In this document: positions 1 through 6,457 of the stretch, in pieces
How positions within the stretch are numbered: the first letter of the stretch is position 1
Layout: each line of letters opens with the position of its first letter
Origin: an uncultured Nitrospinaceae bacterium
Lineage (GTDB): Bacteria; Nitrospinota; Nitrospinia; Nitrospinales; VA-1
DNA: 7,998 nucleotides
Assembly (NCBI GenBank): GCA_913043155.1
Contig: CAJWLY010000062.1
Span: 1 to 7,998 of the forward strand
Direction: 5' to 3'
Program-made: the position numbers and the translations under genes
Notes under the pieces: generated by a model
Database searches by the model: none
Seen by the model: the letters and a program-made list of their open reading frames with translations, nothing else
What the model was told of the DNA's origin: nothing

Positions 1-857
1 TTGCCACCAAAGGTAGCCGCATGGGTGCCAGGAACGAACGATTTGATGATCCGATTGGTAGCGCCTAGTGCGCCAATCGCCATTCCTGCGCCGAGCGCCT
101 TGGCTAGAGTGATGATATCCGGTTTTACCTTGTACCGCTCGTAAGCGAACAACGGGCCCGTCCGCCCGAATCCGGTTTGTACTTCGTCGAAGATTAAAAG
201 AATTTTCTTTTCATTGCAAAGTTTGCGCAGTGTCTTGAGATAAGCTTTATCTGCCAGGTTGACTCCGCCTTCCCCCTGGATGGGTTCGACCATAACGGCG
301 CAGGTTTTTTTAGTAATGGCCTTTTTCACCGCTGCAATGTTATTGAAAGGAACATATTTGAACCCGGGAAGCAATGGATCGAACCCAGCGTGAAACTTCG
401 TCTGCGCCGTGGCGGAGAGCGATGCCATGGTTCGCCCGTGAAATGAATTTTTCATGGTGATGATCTCATGGCATCCGGGTTGGCCCTTATCATCGAACCA
501 GCGCCGTGCCAGTTTGATCGCAGCTTCGTTCGCTTCGGTCCCGCTGTTGCAGAAAAAGAACTTGTCGGCGAAACTCAGACGCGTGAGTTCGGCCGCAAGT
601 TGCGATTGTGGTTCGATGTGGTAAAGATTTGACACGTGGATCAACTTACCCGCCTGTTTACGGATGGCGCTCACTACCTCGGGAGGGCAGTGCCCCAGGT
701 TGTCCACTGCGAGCCCGGTTACGAAGTCGAGGTATTTTTTCCCCGATGCGTCCCAGACTGCTGAGCCTTTTCCCCGGACCAGTGCGATGGGGTGGCGTCC
801 ATAGGTTTGAGCGACGTGCCGGTCGGTGAGTTTGACAATATCCCGATTCGATTTCAT
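1..857 (-). CDS. argD: Acetylornithine aminotransferase (class III PLP aminotransferase), 5' part only
   Basis: Likely N-acetylornithine aminotransferase, a cytoplasmic pyridoxal-phosphate enzyme of arginine (and often lysine) biosynthesis. I translated 285 codons from the ATG at 857; the reading frame is open to the left edge, so about the last quarter of a roughly 390-400 residue protein is missing. Class-III landmarks appear in order: NLYHIEP (78-83), NSGTEAN (104-110, phosphate binding), FHGRT (139-143), EPIQGEGG (191-198), DEVQTGFGRTG (224-234), and LAKALG with Lys253 as the expected Schiff-base lysine. GTHAATFGG ends the visible part. The family motif usually written GHCHP reads GHCPP here (residues 55-59). 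A GGAAG lies about 13 bases before the start, a weak Shine-Dalgarno. ArgD is favoured over other class-III members (GabT, BioA, RocD) by overall motif wording, but substrate specificity is inferred. Confidence 0.88.
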   Translation of the reverse strand, partial: MKSNRDIVKLTDRHVAQTYGRHPIALVRGKGSAVWDASGKKYLDFVTGLAVDNLGHCPPEVVSAIRKQAGKLIHVSNLYHIEPQSQLAAELTRLSFADKFFFCNSGTEANEAAIKLARRWFDDKGQPGCHEIITMKNSFHGRTMASLSATAQTKFHAGFDPLLPGFKYVPFNNIAAVKKAITKKTCAVMVEPIQGEGGVNLADKAYLKTLRKLCNEKKILLIFDEVQTGFGRTGPLFAYERYKVKPDIITLAKALGAGMAIGALGATNRIIKSFVPGTHAATFGG

Positions 858-922
858 GGGCTTTTTACATCTTCCGCCGATTGCGTGGCGGATCCTCTTT
901 TGTGATTGAAATTGTTAACTTT

Positions 923-952
923 ATCATAAATTAGAGGTGGAGGACATACGAA
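923..952 (-). promoter_or_regulatory. Possible promoter for argD (weak)
   Basis: On the minus strand a TATGAT hexamer (928 down to 923) matches the sigma70 -10 consensus at five of six positions. It lies about 65 bases before the argD ATG. The best -35 candidate is TTCGTA (952-947) with an 18-base spacer, which matches only three of six. The position is reasonable, but the -35 is poor and A/T-rich matches of this kind arise by chance. Confidence 0.25.
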
Positions 953-973
953 AAACCGGCAGGAATATGGCGG

Positions 974-989
974 GTGGTGTGCTCACCAC
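974..989. repeat. Short perfect inverted repeat between nhaD and argD
   Basis: GTGGTG (974-979) and CACCAC (984-989) form a 6-bp stem with a 4-base loop. It lies about 90 bases past the nhaD stop. No T-run follows the stem directly on either strand; the nearest on the minus strand is five Ts about 18 bases on. I therefore do not call it a rho-independent terminator. The remainder of the 858-1078 gap shows no supported gene. Confidence 0.4.
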
Positions 990-1078
990 AGAGTGGATGA
1001 TGAGCGAAGTATCGGGAGTCTCGAGGTGTGGCGGAGTGAAAAAAATAATGTTTCTTTGCCCCGCGCGTGAAGGATTCG

Positions 1079-2404
1079 TTACCCCAGTCCCTCGGCGACC
1101 AGCCACCAAGACAGAATGCTGGCCGCGTAGCCGACGGCGATGACGGGAGCCCATTTGAGGTGCGACATGAAAGTATAGTGCTCTCGGTCGACCCCCATCA
1201 CGGCCACGCCGGCGGCCGACCCTACGGACAGTAGACTGCCGCCGGTTCCAGTAGTCAGTGTGATCAGCAACCACTGGTCCAGTCCCATTGCGGGGTCCAT
1301 CTTGAGTACCGCGTACATGACCGGAATGTTGTCCACGATGGCAGATAGAACTCCAACGATGATGTTGGAGGCGGTTGGGCCGTACGTGCCGTAAAGTTCG
1401 TGGCTGACCATGGCTAGGTATCCAATGTACTGAAGCGCTCCCACGGCTGTAAGAACGCCGAAGAAGAACAAAAGGGTATCGAACTCAACGCCTTCTACTT
1501 TCTTGAAGATATCGAATTGTGAATATTTATTTGGGACCCGCTTGGTGCCCGCCGTCAAAAAAAGACTGCGATCTCCCCATCTTTTCAAATAGAAGCCTTC
1601 TATCATCAGGAGCCCCAGTCCCAGCATCATGCCCATGAACGGAGGGAGGTGAAGAAACTGATGGAAGCTGACAGCAGTGGCGATCGTGAAAATGCCAAGC
1701 GCGGTGATGGTCTTGGCGCCGGGTTTGAGCTTGATGTTGTTCTTCCCCATCTCGGGGTACTCGTCGGGAATGAAGGGATACATGATCAATGCCGGGACGA
1801 TCCAGTTGACGATAGAGGGAATCACCAGGTAGGCGAATTGCATGGTTTCGACTTTTTCTGCGGTCCATACCATTAGCGTGGTGATATCACCAAACGGACT
1901 CCATGCACCCCCGGCATTGGCGGCGACTACGATATTGACGAACGCTGGAACAATAAACCGTGCGTTTCCGTTGCTGACTGCCAGCGCGACAGTGGACATG
2001 AGCAGGGCGCTCGTCAGGTTATCGGCTAAAGGCGAAAGAAAGAACGTGATGAGCCCAGTTGTCCAGAACAGCTTGCGGAACCCGAGTCCCTTACGCAACA
2101 GCCAGGCGCGGAGAACCTGAAACACGTTGCGTTCGTCAAGCGCATTGATATAAGTCATCGCCACCAGGAGAAAAAAGAATAGCTCTCCAATTTCGGCGAT
2201 CAGTTCCTTGACGTGATCGTGAGCATGACCCCCGCCATGTTGCGCTTCATAAATCCCAATGATTCCCCACATGATGCACCCGACCAAAACGACCGGTTTC
2301 GACTTGCGCATATGGATTTTCTCTTCAAAAACAACCAGGATATAGGCGAGGAGAAAACAGATCAGGGAGAGTTGACCCGCCCAGGTATTAATAAGATTTC
2401 CCAT
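1079..2404 (-). CDS. nhaD: NhaD-type Na+/H+ antiporter
   Basis: Integral inner-membrane sodium/proton antiporter of the NhaD family (ion transporter superfamily), expected to export Na+ (or Li+) in exchange for protons. The 441-residue product is of usual length, with many hydrophobic spans. Diagnostic motifs are LADNLTSALL (126-135), NAGGAWSPFGDITTLMVW (163-180), SAIVDNIPVMYA (354-365) and TTGTGGSLLSVGSAAGVA (384-401). The ADNLT/VDNIP and NAGG..GD/GTGG..G pairs look like the two inverted halves typical of this fold, and the acidic residues at D128, D173 and D358 are candidate ion-binding residues. ELFFFLLVAMTYINALDERNVF (74-95) is characteristic wording for NhaD. A histidine-rich loop (H56, H60, H62, H64) lies before that span. 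The ATG at 2404 has GAGAGG about 10 bases upstream. The gene stands alone, transcribed away from ispA. NhaD rather than NhaB or ArsB is well supported; the transported ion is inferred. Confidence 0.93.
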   Translation of the reverse strand: MGNLINTWAGQLSLICFLLAYILVVFEEKIHMRKSKPVVLVGCIMWGIIGIYEAQHGGGHAHDHVKELIAEIGELFFFLLVAMTYINALDERNVFQVLRAWLLRKGLGFRKLFWTTGLITFFLSPLADNLTSALLMSTVALAVSNGNARFIVPAFVNIVVAANAGGAWSPFGDITTLMVWTAEKVETMQFAYLVIPSIVNWIVPALIMYPFIPDEYPEMGKNNIKLKPGAKTITALGIFTIATAVSFHQFLHLPPFMGMMLGLGLLMIEGFYLKRWGDRSLFLTAGTKRVPNKYSQFDIFKKVEGVEFDTLLFFFGVLTAVGALQYIGYLAMVSHELYGTYGPTASNIIVGVLSAIVDNIPVMYAVLKMDPAMGLDQWLLITLTTGTGGSLLSVGSAAGVAVMGVDREHYTFMSHLKWAPVIAVGYAASILSWWLVAEGLG

Positions 2405-2421
2405 AAAACAGGAGCCTCTCT

Positions 2422-2448
2422 AGTTAATGAACGATTTCTTGATTAACT
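2422..2448. promoter_or_regulatory. Inverted repeat upstream of nhaD, possible operator
   Basis: AGTTAAT (2422-2428) and ATTAACT (2442-2448) are exact reverse complements separated by 13 bases. The half-sites are 20 bases apart centre to centre, about two helical turns, which is the spacing expected for a dimeric regulator contacting one DNA face. The repeat lies 18-44 bases upstream of the nhaD start codon, just outside its Shine-Dalgarno. It could equally form a 7-bp, A/T-rich hairpin in the nhaD leader. Operator function is inferred from geometry and position only. Confidence 0.35.
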
Positions 2449-2733
2449 GGCACTATCAACGTCTGCTTTCCGAAGTTAGCGTCTCACTTGTTGATGTTCT
2501 GTAACTTGTGGAAATTGCAAACGTGACCAGAGATGATAAACGCGGAACCGGCAAAAGGAAAGAATTATCGAAAATTGCGGAAAATCAATCCGGAGTTGAG
2601 CGGAAAAAAGATATTTTCCGATATCTGATAGAAACTCTTGGCGATGAGGCACGCACGTCTTTTCTGGCGGGGTTTCGACGCCCAATAATTTTAAAAACAA
2701 TAGGTTATACGGTCTCTACTTCTTCAAATAAAG

Positions 2734-2761
2734 TTGACTGGGGGGTTAAGTGTGATACCAT
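2734..2761 (+). promoter_or_regulatory. Likely sigma70-type promoter for ispA
   Basis: TTGACT (2734-2739) matches the -35 consensus at five of six positions. After a 16-base spacer comes TACCAT (2756-2761), four of six for the -10. A TG at 2753-2754 sits one base before the -10, the extended -10 arrangement that often compensates for a weak hexamer. Transcription would begin near 2768, giving a leader of about 45 bases that includes the GGAGGAG at 2775-2781. Position and orientation fit ispA. Confidence 0.5.
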
Positions 2762-2774
2762 CTGGTCGATGTGT

Positions 2775-2813
2775 GGAGGAGTTGTTATTAATTAATTGAT
2801 TTTTAATTAGGTT
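2775..2813 (+). promoter_or_regulatory. ispA leader: distant Shine-Dalgarno plus A/T hairpin
   Basis: GGAGGAG (2775-2781) is the strongest Shine-Dalgarno in this leader, but it ends 32 bases before the TTG start of ispA, too far for normal initiation. Between them TAATTAA (2789-2795) and TTAATTA (2803-2809) are exact complements with a 7-base loop, and a T-G pair could extend the stem by one. Folding would remove about 22 bases from the path and leave roughly 11 unpaired bases between the GGAGG and the start. An in-frame TAG at 2808-2810 rules out any upstream start in the ispA frame. Confidence 0.4.
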
Positions 2814-3704
2814 TTGTCGGCCGCTCAATATCTTTCTGAAGGCAGGGAGTTCATCGATGCAGCGATCTGCCGATATTTGCCGGAGGAGACCAGTTATCCG
2901 GAAAGTATCCATAAGTCGATGCTCTACAGCGTGCTGGCCGGCGGCAAGAGGTTGCGGCCCGTTCTTGTCATTGCGGCAGCCGAAGCGGTTGGAGGAGACC
3001 GACAGCATGTTCTGCCCTTTTCCGTTGCCACGGAATTTGTTCATACCTATACACTGATTCATGACGACCTCCCCGCGTTGGATAACGATGATCTGAGGCG
3101 CGGAAAACCAACGAATCATAAAGTATTCGGCGAAGCTATCGCTATTCTGACGGGGGACGCCTTGCTCACCCAGGCGTTTTACCTGATGACCCATACCGGG
3201 TTGATGGACTCCGTTCCGGAGAAGTGCCTCCTCAGGGCCGCCCATGATATGACAAGTGCCTTGGGGACTTCGGGAATGATCGGGGGGCAGGTGGTGGACA
3301 TCGAATCGGAGGGAAAACCGATCGATGCGGAAACCCTCGAATATATCCATGCCCATAAAACGGGCCAGCTCATTCAGGCCTGTATCCGGGGTGGAGCCAT
3401 TTTGAGTCAGGCCACTTCGGCCCAGTTGAGTGCCCTGTCCACCTACGGAGCACACATTGGTTTGGCTTTTCAAATCATCGATGATATTCTTGACCTCACG
3501 GCCGACGAAAGTCAGTTAGGAAAAGACGTCGGCAGCGACCTAGACAAGGAGAAGGCCACCTATCCGGCTCTTTATGGTTTGGAGGATTCGAAGAAGAAGG
3601 CCGAACAACTGGTGGAAGAGGGCATCGCCTGTCTGGAGATTTTTGACGAACGAGCTGATCCTCTAAGAGAAATCGGACGCTTCTTCGTCCAGCGTACATT
3701 CTAG
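2814..3704 (+). CDS. ispA: Farnesyl diphosphate synthase / short-chain polyprenyl synthase
   Basis: Cytoplasmic trans-prenyltransferase that condenses IPP with DMAPP and GPP to give C15 farnesyl diphosphate, precursor of quinone tails and the undecaprenyl carrier. The 296-residue length matches bacterial IspA (about 290-300). Landmarks are GGKRLRP (43-49, IPP binding), the first aspartate-rich motif DDLPALD with the bacterial two-residue insert (84-90) followed by NDDLRRGKPTNHKVFGEA, the GQ pair in GGQVVDIESEG, and the second aspartate-rich motif DDILD (223-227) followed by GKDVGSDLDKEKATYP. Tyr79, five residues before the first motif, is the bulky residue associated with a C15 product, although product length is inferred. 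The start is TTG at 2814 because an in-frame TAG lies directly upstream and the family has about 40 residues before GGKRLRP; the next in-frame ATG (residue 36) would remove helix A. The TAG stop begins a run of nine Gs. Confidence 0.92.
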   Translation: MSAAQYLSEGREFIDAAICRYLPEETSYPESIHKSMLYSVLAGGKRLRPVLVIAAAEAVGGDRQHVLPFSVATEFVHTYTLIHDDLPALDNDDLRRGKPTNHKVFGEAIAILTGDALLTQAFYLMTHTGLMDSVPEKCLLRAAHDMTSALGTSGMIGGQVVDIESEGKPIDAETLEYIHAHKTGQLIQACIRGGAILSQATSAQLSALSTYGAHIGLAFQIIDDILDLTADESQLGKDVGSDLDKEKATYPALYGLEDSKKKAEQLVEEGIACLEIFDERADPLREIGRFFVQRTF

Positions 3705-3867
3705 GGGGGGGGAGCTCTCTAACCCCTTGCGAATTAAAAAACGAGATCCTTCGTTGTGCCGGAACAGTGTTAGATCAAAGTGCGTGTTACAAGGAACTAA
3801 GAGTTCTTTTAAGAGCAGGGTTCGTAGGTCGCTAGGTTCACATCGAATATTTTAATCAGATAGCCGT
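3705..3867 (+). other. ispA-dxs gap with G run and A/T-rich hairpin
   Basis: The gap starts inside a nine-G homopolymer (3704-3712) that overlaps the last base of the ispA stop. Farther on, AAGGAACT (3791-3798) can pair with AGTTCTTT (3802-3809) around a 3-base loop, giving eight base pairs including one G-T. Only one further T follows the stem, so this would be at best a weak or partial terminator. I found no convincing promoter before dxs and no Shine-Dalgarno in the last 20 bases before its ATG. Whether dxs is read through from ispA or has its own promoter is not resolved by sequence. Confidence 0.4.
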
Positions 3868-5877
3868 ATGAGTAAGATATTAGATCGCATCCAAAGCCCC
3901 GCCGATTTAAAGAAAGTCCCGCGAGAGGATCTGCCTCAACTCGCCAGAGAAATTCGCGACACGCTCCTTCAAACCATCTCTAAAACAGGTGGTCACCTGG
4001 GGTCCAACCTGGGTGTCGTTGAGTTGACGATGGCTCTGCATTATGTTTTCGACAGCCCCAAGGATAAGCTCATATGGGACGTCGGGCACCAGTCTTACGT
4101 GCACAAACTACTGACTGGGCGTAAAGACCGATTTGATAGCCTCCGTCAATATGGGGGCCTCTGTGGTTTTGCCAGGCGCGAGGAGAGTGATCACGACCAC
4201 TGGAACGTCGGACATGGGGGCACATCTATCTCCGCCGCGTTGGGCTATGCCAAGGCGCGGGACCTGAAACAGGAAGAAAATGCGGTCGTCGCCATCATAG
4301 GGGACGGGTCGCTCACCGCGGGTATGGCGCTTGAAGGATTAAACCATGCCGGGCACCTGATGACGGACATGGTTGTGGTTCTTAACGACAATGAAATGTC
4401 GATCTCGACCAATGTCGGTGGCATGTCGGCGCACCTTAGCAAGATCATGACCGGGCAGGTCATGACCAAGTTCAAGCAGGAAGTCGACCAGTTGCTCCTC
4501 GCCGTTCCCGGAATTGGCCAGGATATTTCCCGGTACGCCCACCGTGTCGATGAAGCGATCAAAGGCGTGTTCATCCCAGGACGCTTGTTCGAGGACCTCG
4601 GTCTCCGCTATATCGGTCCGGTGGACGGGCATGATACCGAACAGTTGATCGATGCCCTCGCCGGTATTCGTAAACTCAAAGGACCTACCCTCGTTCATGT
4701 GATCACGCGCAAGGGAAAAGGGTACGAGCTAGCGGAAGAGAAGGCCGATGTCTGGCATGGAGCTAGTCCTTTCGATATCGCCACTGGAGAGTTTGTCTCT
4801 AGCAGCAAGAAATCCAATCCGGCTTACACTGCCGTGTTTGCTGAAACCCTGATTGAACTGGCCAAAGCGGATGAAAAGATCCTTGGTATTACTGCTGCAA
4901 TGCCCGATGGTACGGGAATCAGCAAGTTTGGGAAGGTATTTCCCAAACGTACTTTCGATGTGGGCATGGCGGAACAGCATGCGGTGGGCTATGCTGGCGC
5001 CCTTTCTATAGGAGGGTTCCGTCCAGTGCTTGCTATCTATTCCACGTTCTTGCAGCGGGCTTACGATCAGGTAGTTCACGATATCTGCCTGATGAACCTG
5101 GACGTTACCTTTGCCATGGATCGCGCTGGAATCGTAGGCGAAGATGGTGCGACCCACCAGGGAATGTTTGATATTGCCTACTTGCGCGCGTTGCCCAATA
5201 TGGTGATCATGGCGCCTAAAGATGAAAACGAACTGCGTCATATGCTGAAAACCGCCGTTTATCATAAAGGTCCAGCGGCAGTGCGATATCCCAGGGGGTC
5301 GGGACTGGGTGTACCGATGGATGAGGAGATAAAGGAACTCGAAATCGGAAAAGGCGAAGTGCTTCAGGATGGCACTGATTTGGCTATTTTTGCGTACGGC
5401 CACATGGTTGACCCCTCAATGAAGGTTGCAGCCCTGCTTGAAGGAAAAGGGCTTAGCGTTGCTGTCATCAACGCCCGGTTCGCCAAACCCATTGACCAAA
5501 ACCTCGTGCTGGAATATGCCCGTAAGACCGGTTGCATCGTGACCACCGAAGAGCATTCAGTGCAAGGGGGGTTTGGTTCTGCCGTACTGGAAGGTCTTCA
5601 GGAAATGAACGGGAGTGTTCCCCCGCGAGTAAAATGTATCGGGGTGGGAGACGTGGCGGTCGAGCATGGCGCTTCCAAAATCTTGAGGAAAGACCTCAAG
5701 CTCGACCCTGAAGGCATGTTCGAAACGATATTTTCTTTTTACAATTCTATACTGGATTCGTCCGGTAATGATAATTCTCAGGGCAACGGAGCCAAGGATT
5801 CTTCTGGAAACGGTAAAGAAGAACGCCCGATTATAACGGATGTACCTCTCAAGGTTAAGCAACCTGCCAATGAGTAG
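3868..5877 (+). CDS. dxs: 1-deoxy-D-xylulose-5-phosphate synthase
   Basis: Thiamine-diphosphate enzyme of the cytoplasm that joins pyruvate and glyceraldehyde 3-phosphate to make DXP, the entry step of the MEP isoprenoid pathway and a precursor for thiamine and pyridoxal. Visible landmarks are GGHLGSNLG (41-49, His43), IWDVGHQSYVHKLLTGR (69-85), GHGGTSIS (115-122, His116), the TPP/Mg signature from GDGSLTAGM (145-153) to NDN (173-175), DVGMAEQHAV with catalytic Glu369, DRAGIVGEDGATHQG (Asp426, His430) and RYPRG (473-477). The transketolase C-terminal domain ends near residue 625. At 669 residues it exceeds the E. coli enzyme (620), mainly through a polar tail from about 626 to 669. Oddities are GHGG where GHSS or GHAS is usual, and STNVGG where SPNVG is usual. 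No Shine-Dalgarno is evident. The stop overlaps the hisB start by 8 bases. Confidence 0.96.
   Translation: MSKILDRIQSPADLKKVPREDLPQLAREIRDTLLQTISKTGGHLGSNLGVVELTMALHYVFDSPKDKLIWDVGHQSYVHKLLTGRKDRFDSLRQYGGLCGFARREESDHDHWNVGHGGTSISAALGYAKARDLKQEENAVVAIIGDGSLTAGMALEGLNHAGHLMTDMVVVLNDNEMSISTNVGGMSAHLSKIMTGQVMTKFKQEVDQLLLAVPGIGQDISRYAHRVDEAIKGVFIPGRLFEDLGLRYIGPVDGHDTEQLIDALAGIRKLKGPTLVHVITRKGKGYELAEEKADVWHGASPFDIATGEFVSSSKKSNPAYTAVFAETLIELAKADEKILGITAAMPDGTGISKFGKVFPKRTFDVGMAEQHAVGYAGALSIGGFRPVLAIYSTFLQRAYDQVVHDICLMNLDVTFAMDRAGIVGEDGATHQGMFDIAYLRALPNMVIMAPKDENELRHMLKTAVYHKGPAAVRYPRGSGLGVPMDEEIKELEIGKGEVLQDGTDLAIFAYGHMVDPSMKVAALLEGKGLSVAVINARFAKPIDQNLVLEYARKTGCIVTTEEHSVQGGFGSAVLEGLQEMNGSVPPRVKCIGVGDVAVEHGASKILRKDLKLDPEGMFETIFSFYNSILDSSGNDNSQGNGAKDSSGNGKEERPIITDVPLKVKQPANE
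5755..5817 (+). repeat. Imperfect 42-base-spaced duplication in the dxs 3' end
   Basis: Two related 21-base segments at 5755-5775 and 5797-5817 encode DSSGND and DSSGNG (residues 630-635 and 644-649). They are offset by exactly 14 codons. Both lie in the polar Gly/Asn/Ser tail of Dxs, after the recognisable catalytic and C-terminal domains. Most differences are at third codon positions, consistent with an old in-frame duplication under some protein-level constraint, although two short copies are too few to prove this. Confidence 0.45.
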
Positions 5878-6457
5878 AACCTCTCAAGTCAAGCGAACAA
5901 CCAACGAAACTGAAATCGAGGCCCGCGTCAATCTAGATGGTCAAGGGAAACACACCATCGATACCACGATTCCCTTTCTCGACCACATGCTTTCTCAGTT
6001 GTCCCGACACGGGTATTTCGATATCCAAGTTAAGGCCAAGGGGGATACCCATATCGACTTTCATCATACGGTTGAAGATACCGGCATCGTTCTCGGCCAG
6101 GCGTTCGGCGAAGCCTTGGGAGATAAAAAAGGAATCCAGCGCTTTGCCGACACCCACGCTCCACTCAATGAAGCACTAGCCCAGTGTGTTCTTGATATCA
6201 GTGGACGCGGGTTCTTCGTATTAAATACGCAACTCCCCAAGGCAAAAATTGGCGATTTCGATGCCGAACTGATTCCGGAATTTTTTCAGGCCTTTGCCAA
6301 TAACGCCGGAATCACCCTGCACCTGAGTTGTCCTTACGGGGACAATCTCCACCACATTGTTGAGGCTTTGTTCAAGTCTTTCGCTCGCGCTCTCGACCAA
6401 GCCTGTACTCTCGATACGCGGACTAACCAGGTTCCGTCGACCAAGGGAAAGTTATAA
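5870..6457 (+). CDS. hisB: Imidazoleglycerol-phosphate dehydratase (monofunctional)
   Basis: Mn-dependent enzyme that dehydrates imidazole glycerol phosphate to imidazole acetol phosphate in histidine biosynthesis. The 195-residue protein is the monofunctional form, without the histidinol-phosphatase domain fused in E. coli HisB. Metal ligands are visible as DHM (His39), HHTVED (65-70) and HHIVE (161-165). SGR (111-113), IGDFDAELIPEFF and the C-terminal VPSTKGKL are also family hallmarks. I chose ATG 5870 over the in-frame ATG 5840 because family members typically begin MSRT.. at this point and the extra ten residues are not family-like. The chosen start overlaps the dxs stop by 8 bases, and AAGG at 5851-5854 is too far to be a good ribosome site, so translational coupling is likely. 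PLNEAL (98-103) replaces the usual P[ML]DEAL. Confidence 0.95.
   Translation: MSRTSQVKRTTNETEIEARVNLDGQGKHTIDTTIPFLDHMLSQLSRHGYFDIQVKAKGDTHIDFHHTVEDTGIVLGQAFGEALGDKKGIQRFADTHAPLNEALAQCVLDISGRGFFVLNTQLPKAKIGDFDAELIPEFFQAFANNAGITLHLSCPYGDNLHHIVEALFKSFARALDQACTLDTRTNQVPSTKGKL
6443..6448 (+). promoter_or_regulatory. Ribosome binding site of hisH
   Basis: AAGGGA sits 8 bases before the hisH ATG and lies inside the final codons of hisB. It is the clearest Shine-Dalgarno in the dxs-hisB-hisH-transporter run and confirms the start that shares one base with the hisB TAA. Confidence 0.6.

Larger units (their letters stand above)
2405..2813. other. Divergent intergenic region between nhaD and ispA
   Basis: This 409-base stretch separates the leftward nhaD from the rightward ispA, so it should carry both promoters. 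It holds the inverted repeat at 2422-2448, a second short inverted repeat (CGGAAAA 2601-2607 with TTTTCCG 2614-2620, loop of 6) with no T-run after it, a plausible ispA promoter at 2734-2761 and the ispA leader. A GTG-started reading frame of 95 codons (2508-2795) runs through the middle. It lacks a ribosome binding site and recognisable domains, and I regard it as chance, although a small lysine/arginine-rich protein cannot be excluded. Confidence 0.6.

Noticed and set aside
608..829. Plus-strand reading frame opposite argD
   Set aside because: The minus strand here encodes well-conserved aminotransferase sequence; the opposite frame shows no protein family features.
1036..1078. Rho-independent terminator after nhaD
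   Set aside because: A run of seven Ts exists on the minus strand (1045-1039), but the sequence between it and the nhaD stop does not form a G/C-rich stem.
2508..2795. Possible small plus-strand gene of 95 codons (GTG start) between nhaD and ispA
   Set aside because: It has no Shine-Dalgarno, begins one codon after an in-frame stop, has no domain I recognise, and it runs through the proposed ispA promoter and Shine-Dalgarno. It does not resemble XseB, which often precedes ispA. A conservation test in relatives would settle it.
2724..3473. Long minus-strand reading frame opposite ispA (249 codons)
   Set aside because: It lies antisense to a clearly recognised ispA and its translation shows no family features; it is a by-product of the ispA codon pattern.
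4729..5403. Long minus-strand reading frame opposite dxs (224 codons)
   Set aside because: It is fully antisense to conserved Dxs motifs, and its translation lacks recognisable domains.
5840..5869. Upstream ATG start for hisB
   Set aside because: It would add ten residues absent from typical HisB proteins, has no ribosome binding site, and the MSRT start at 5870 fits the family and the overlap with dxs.
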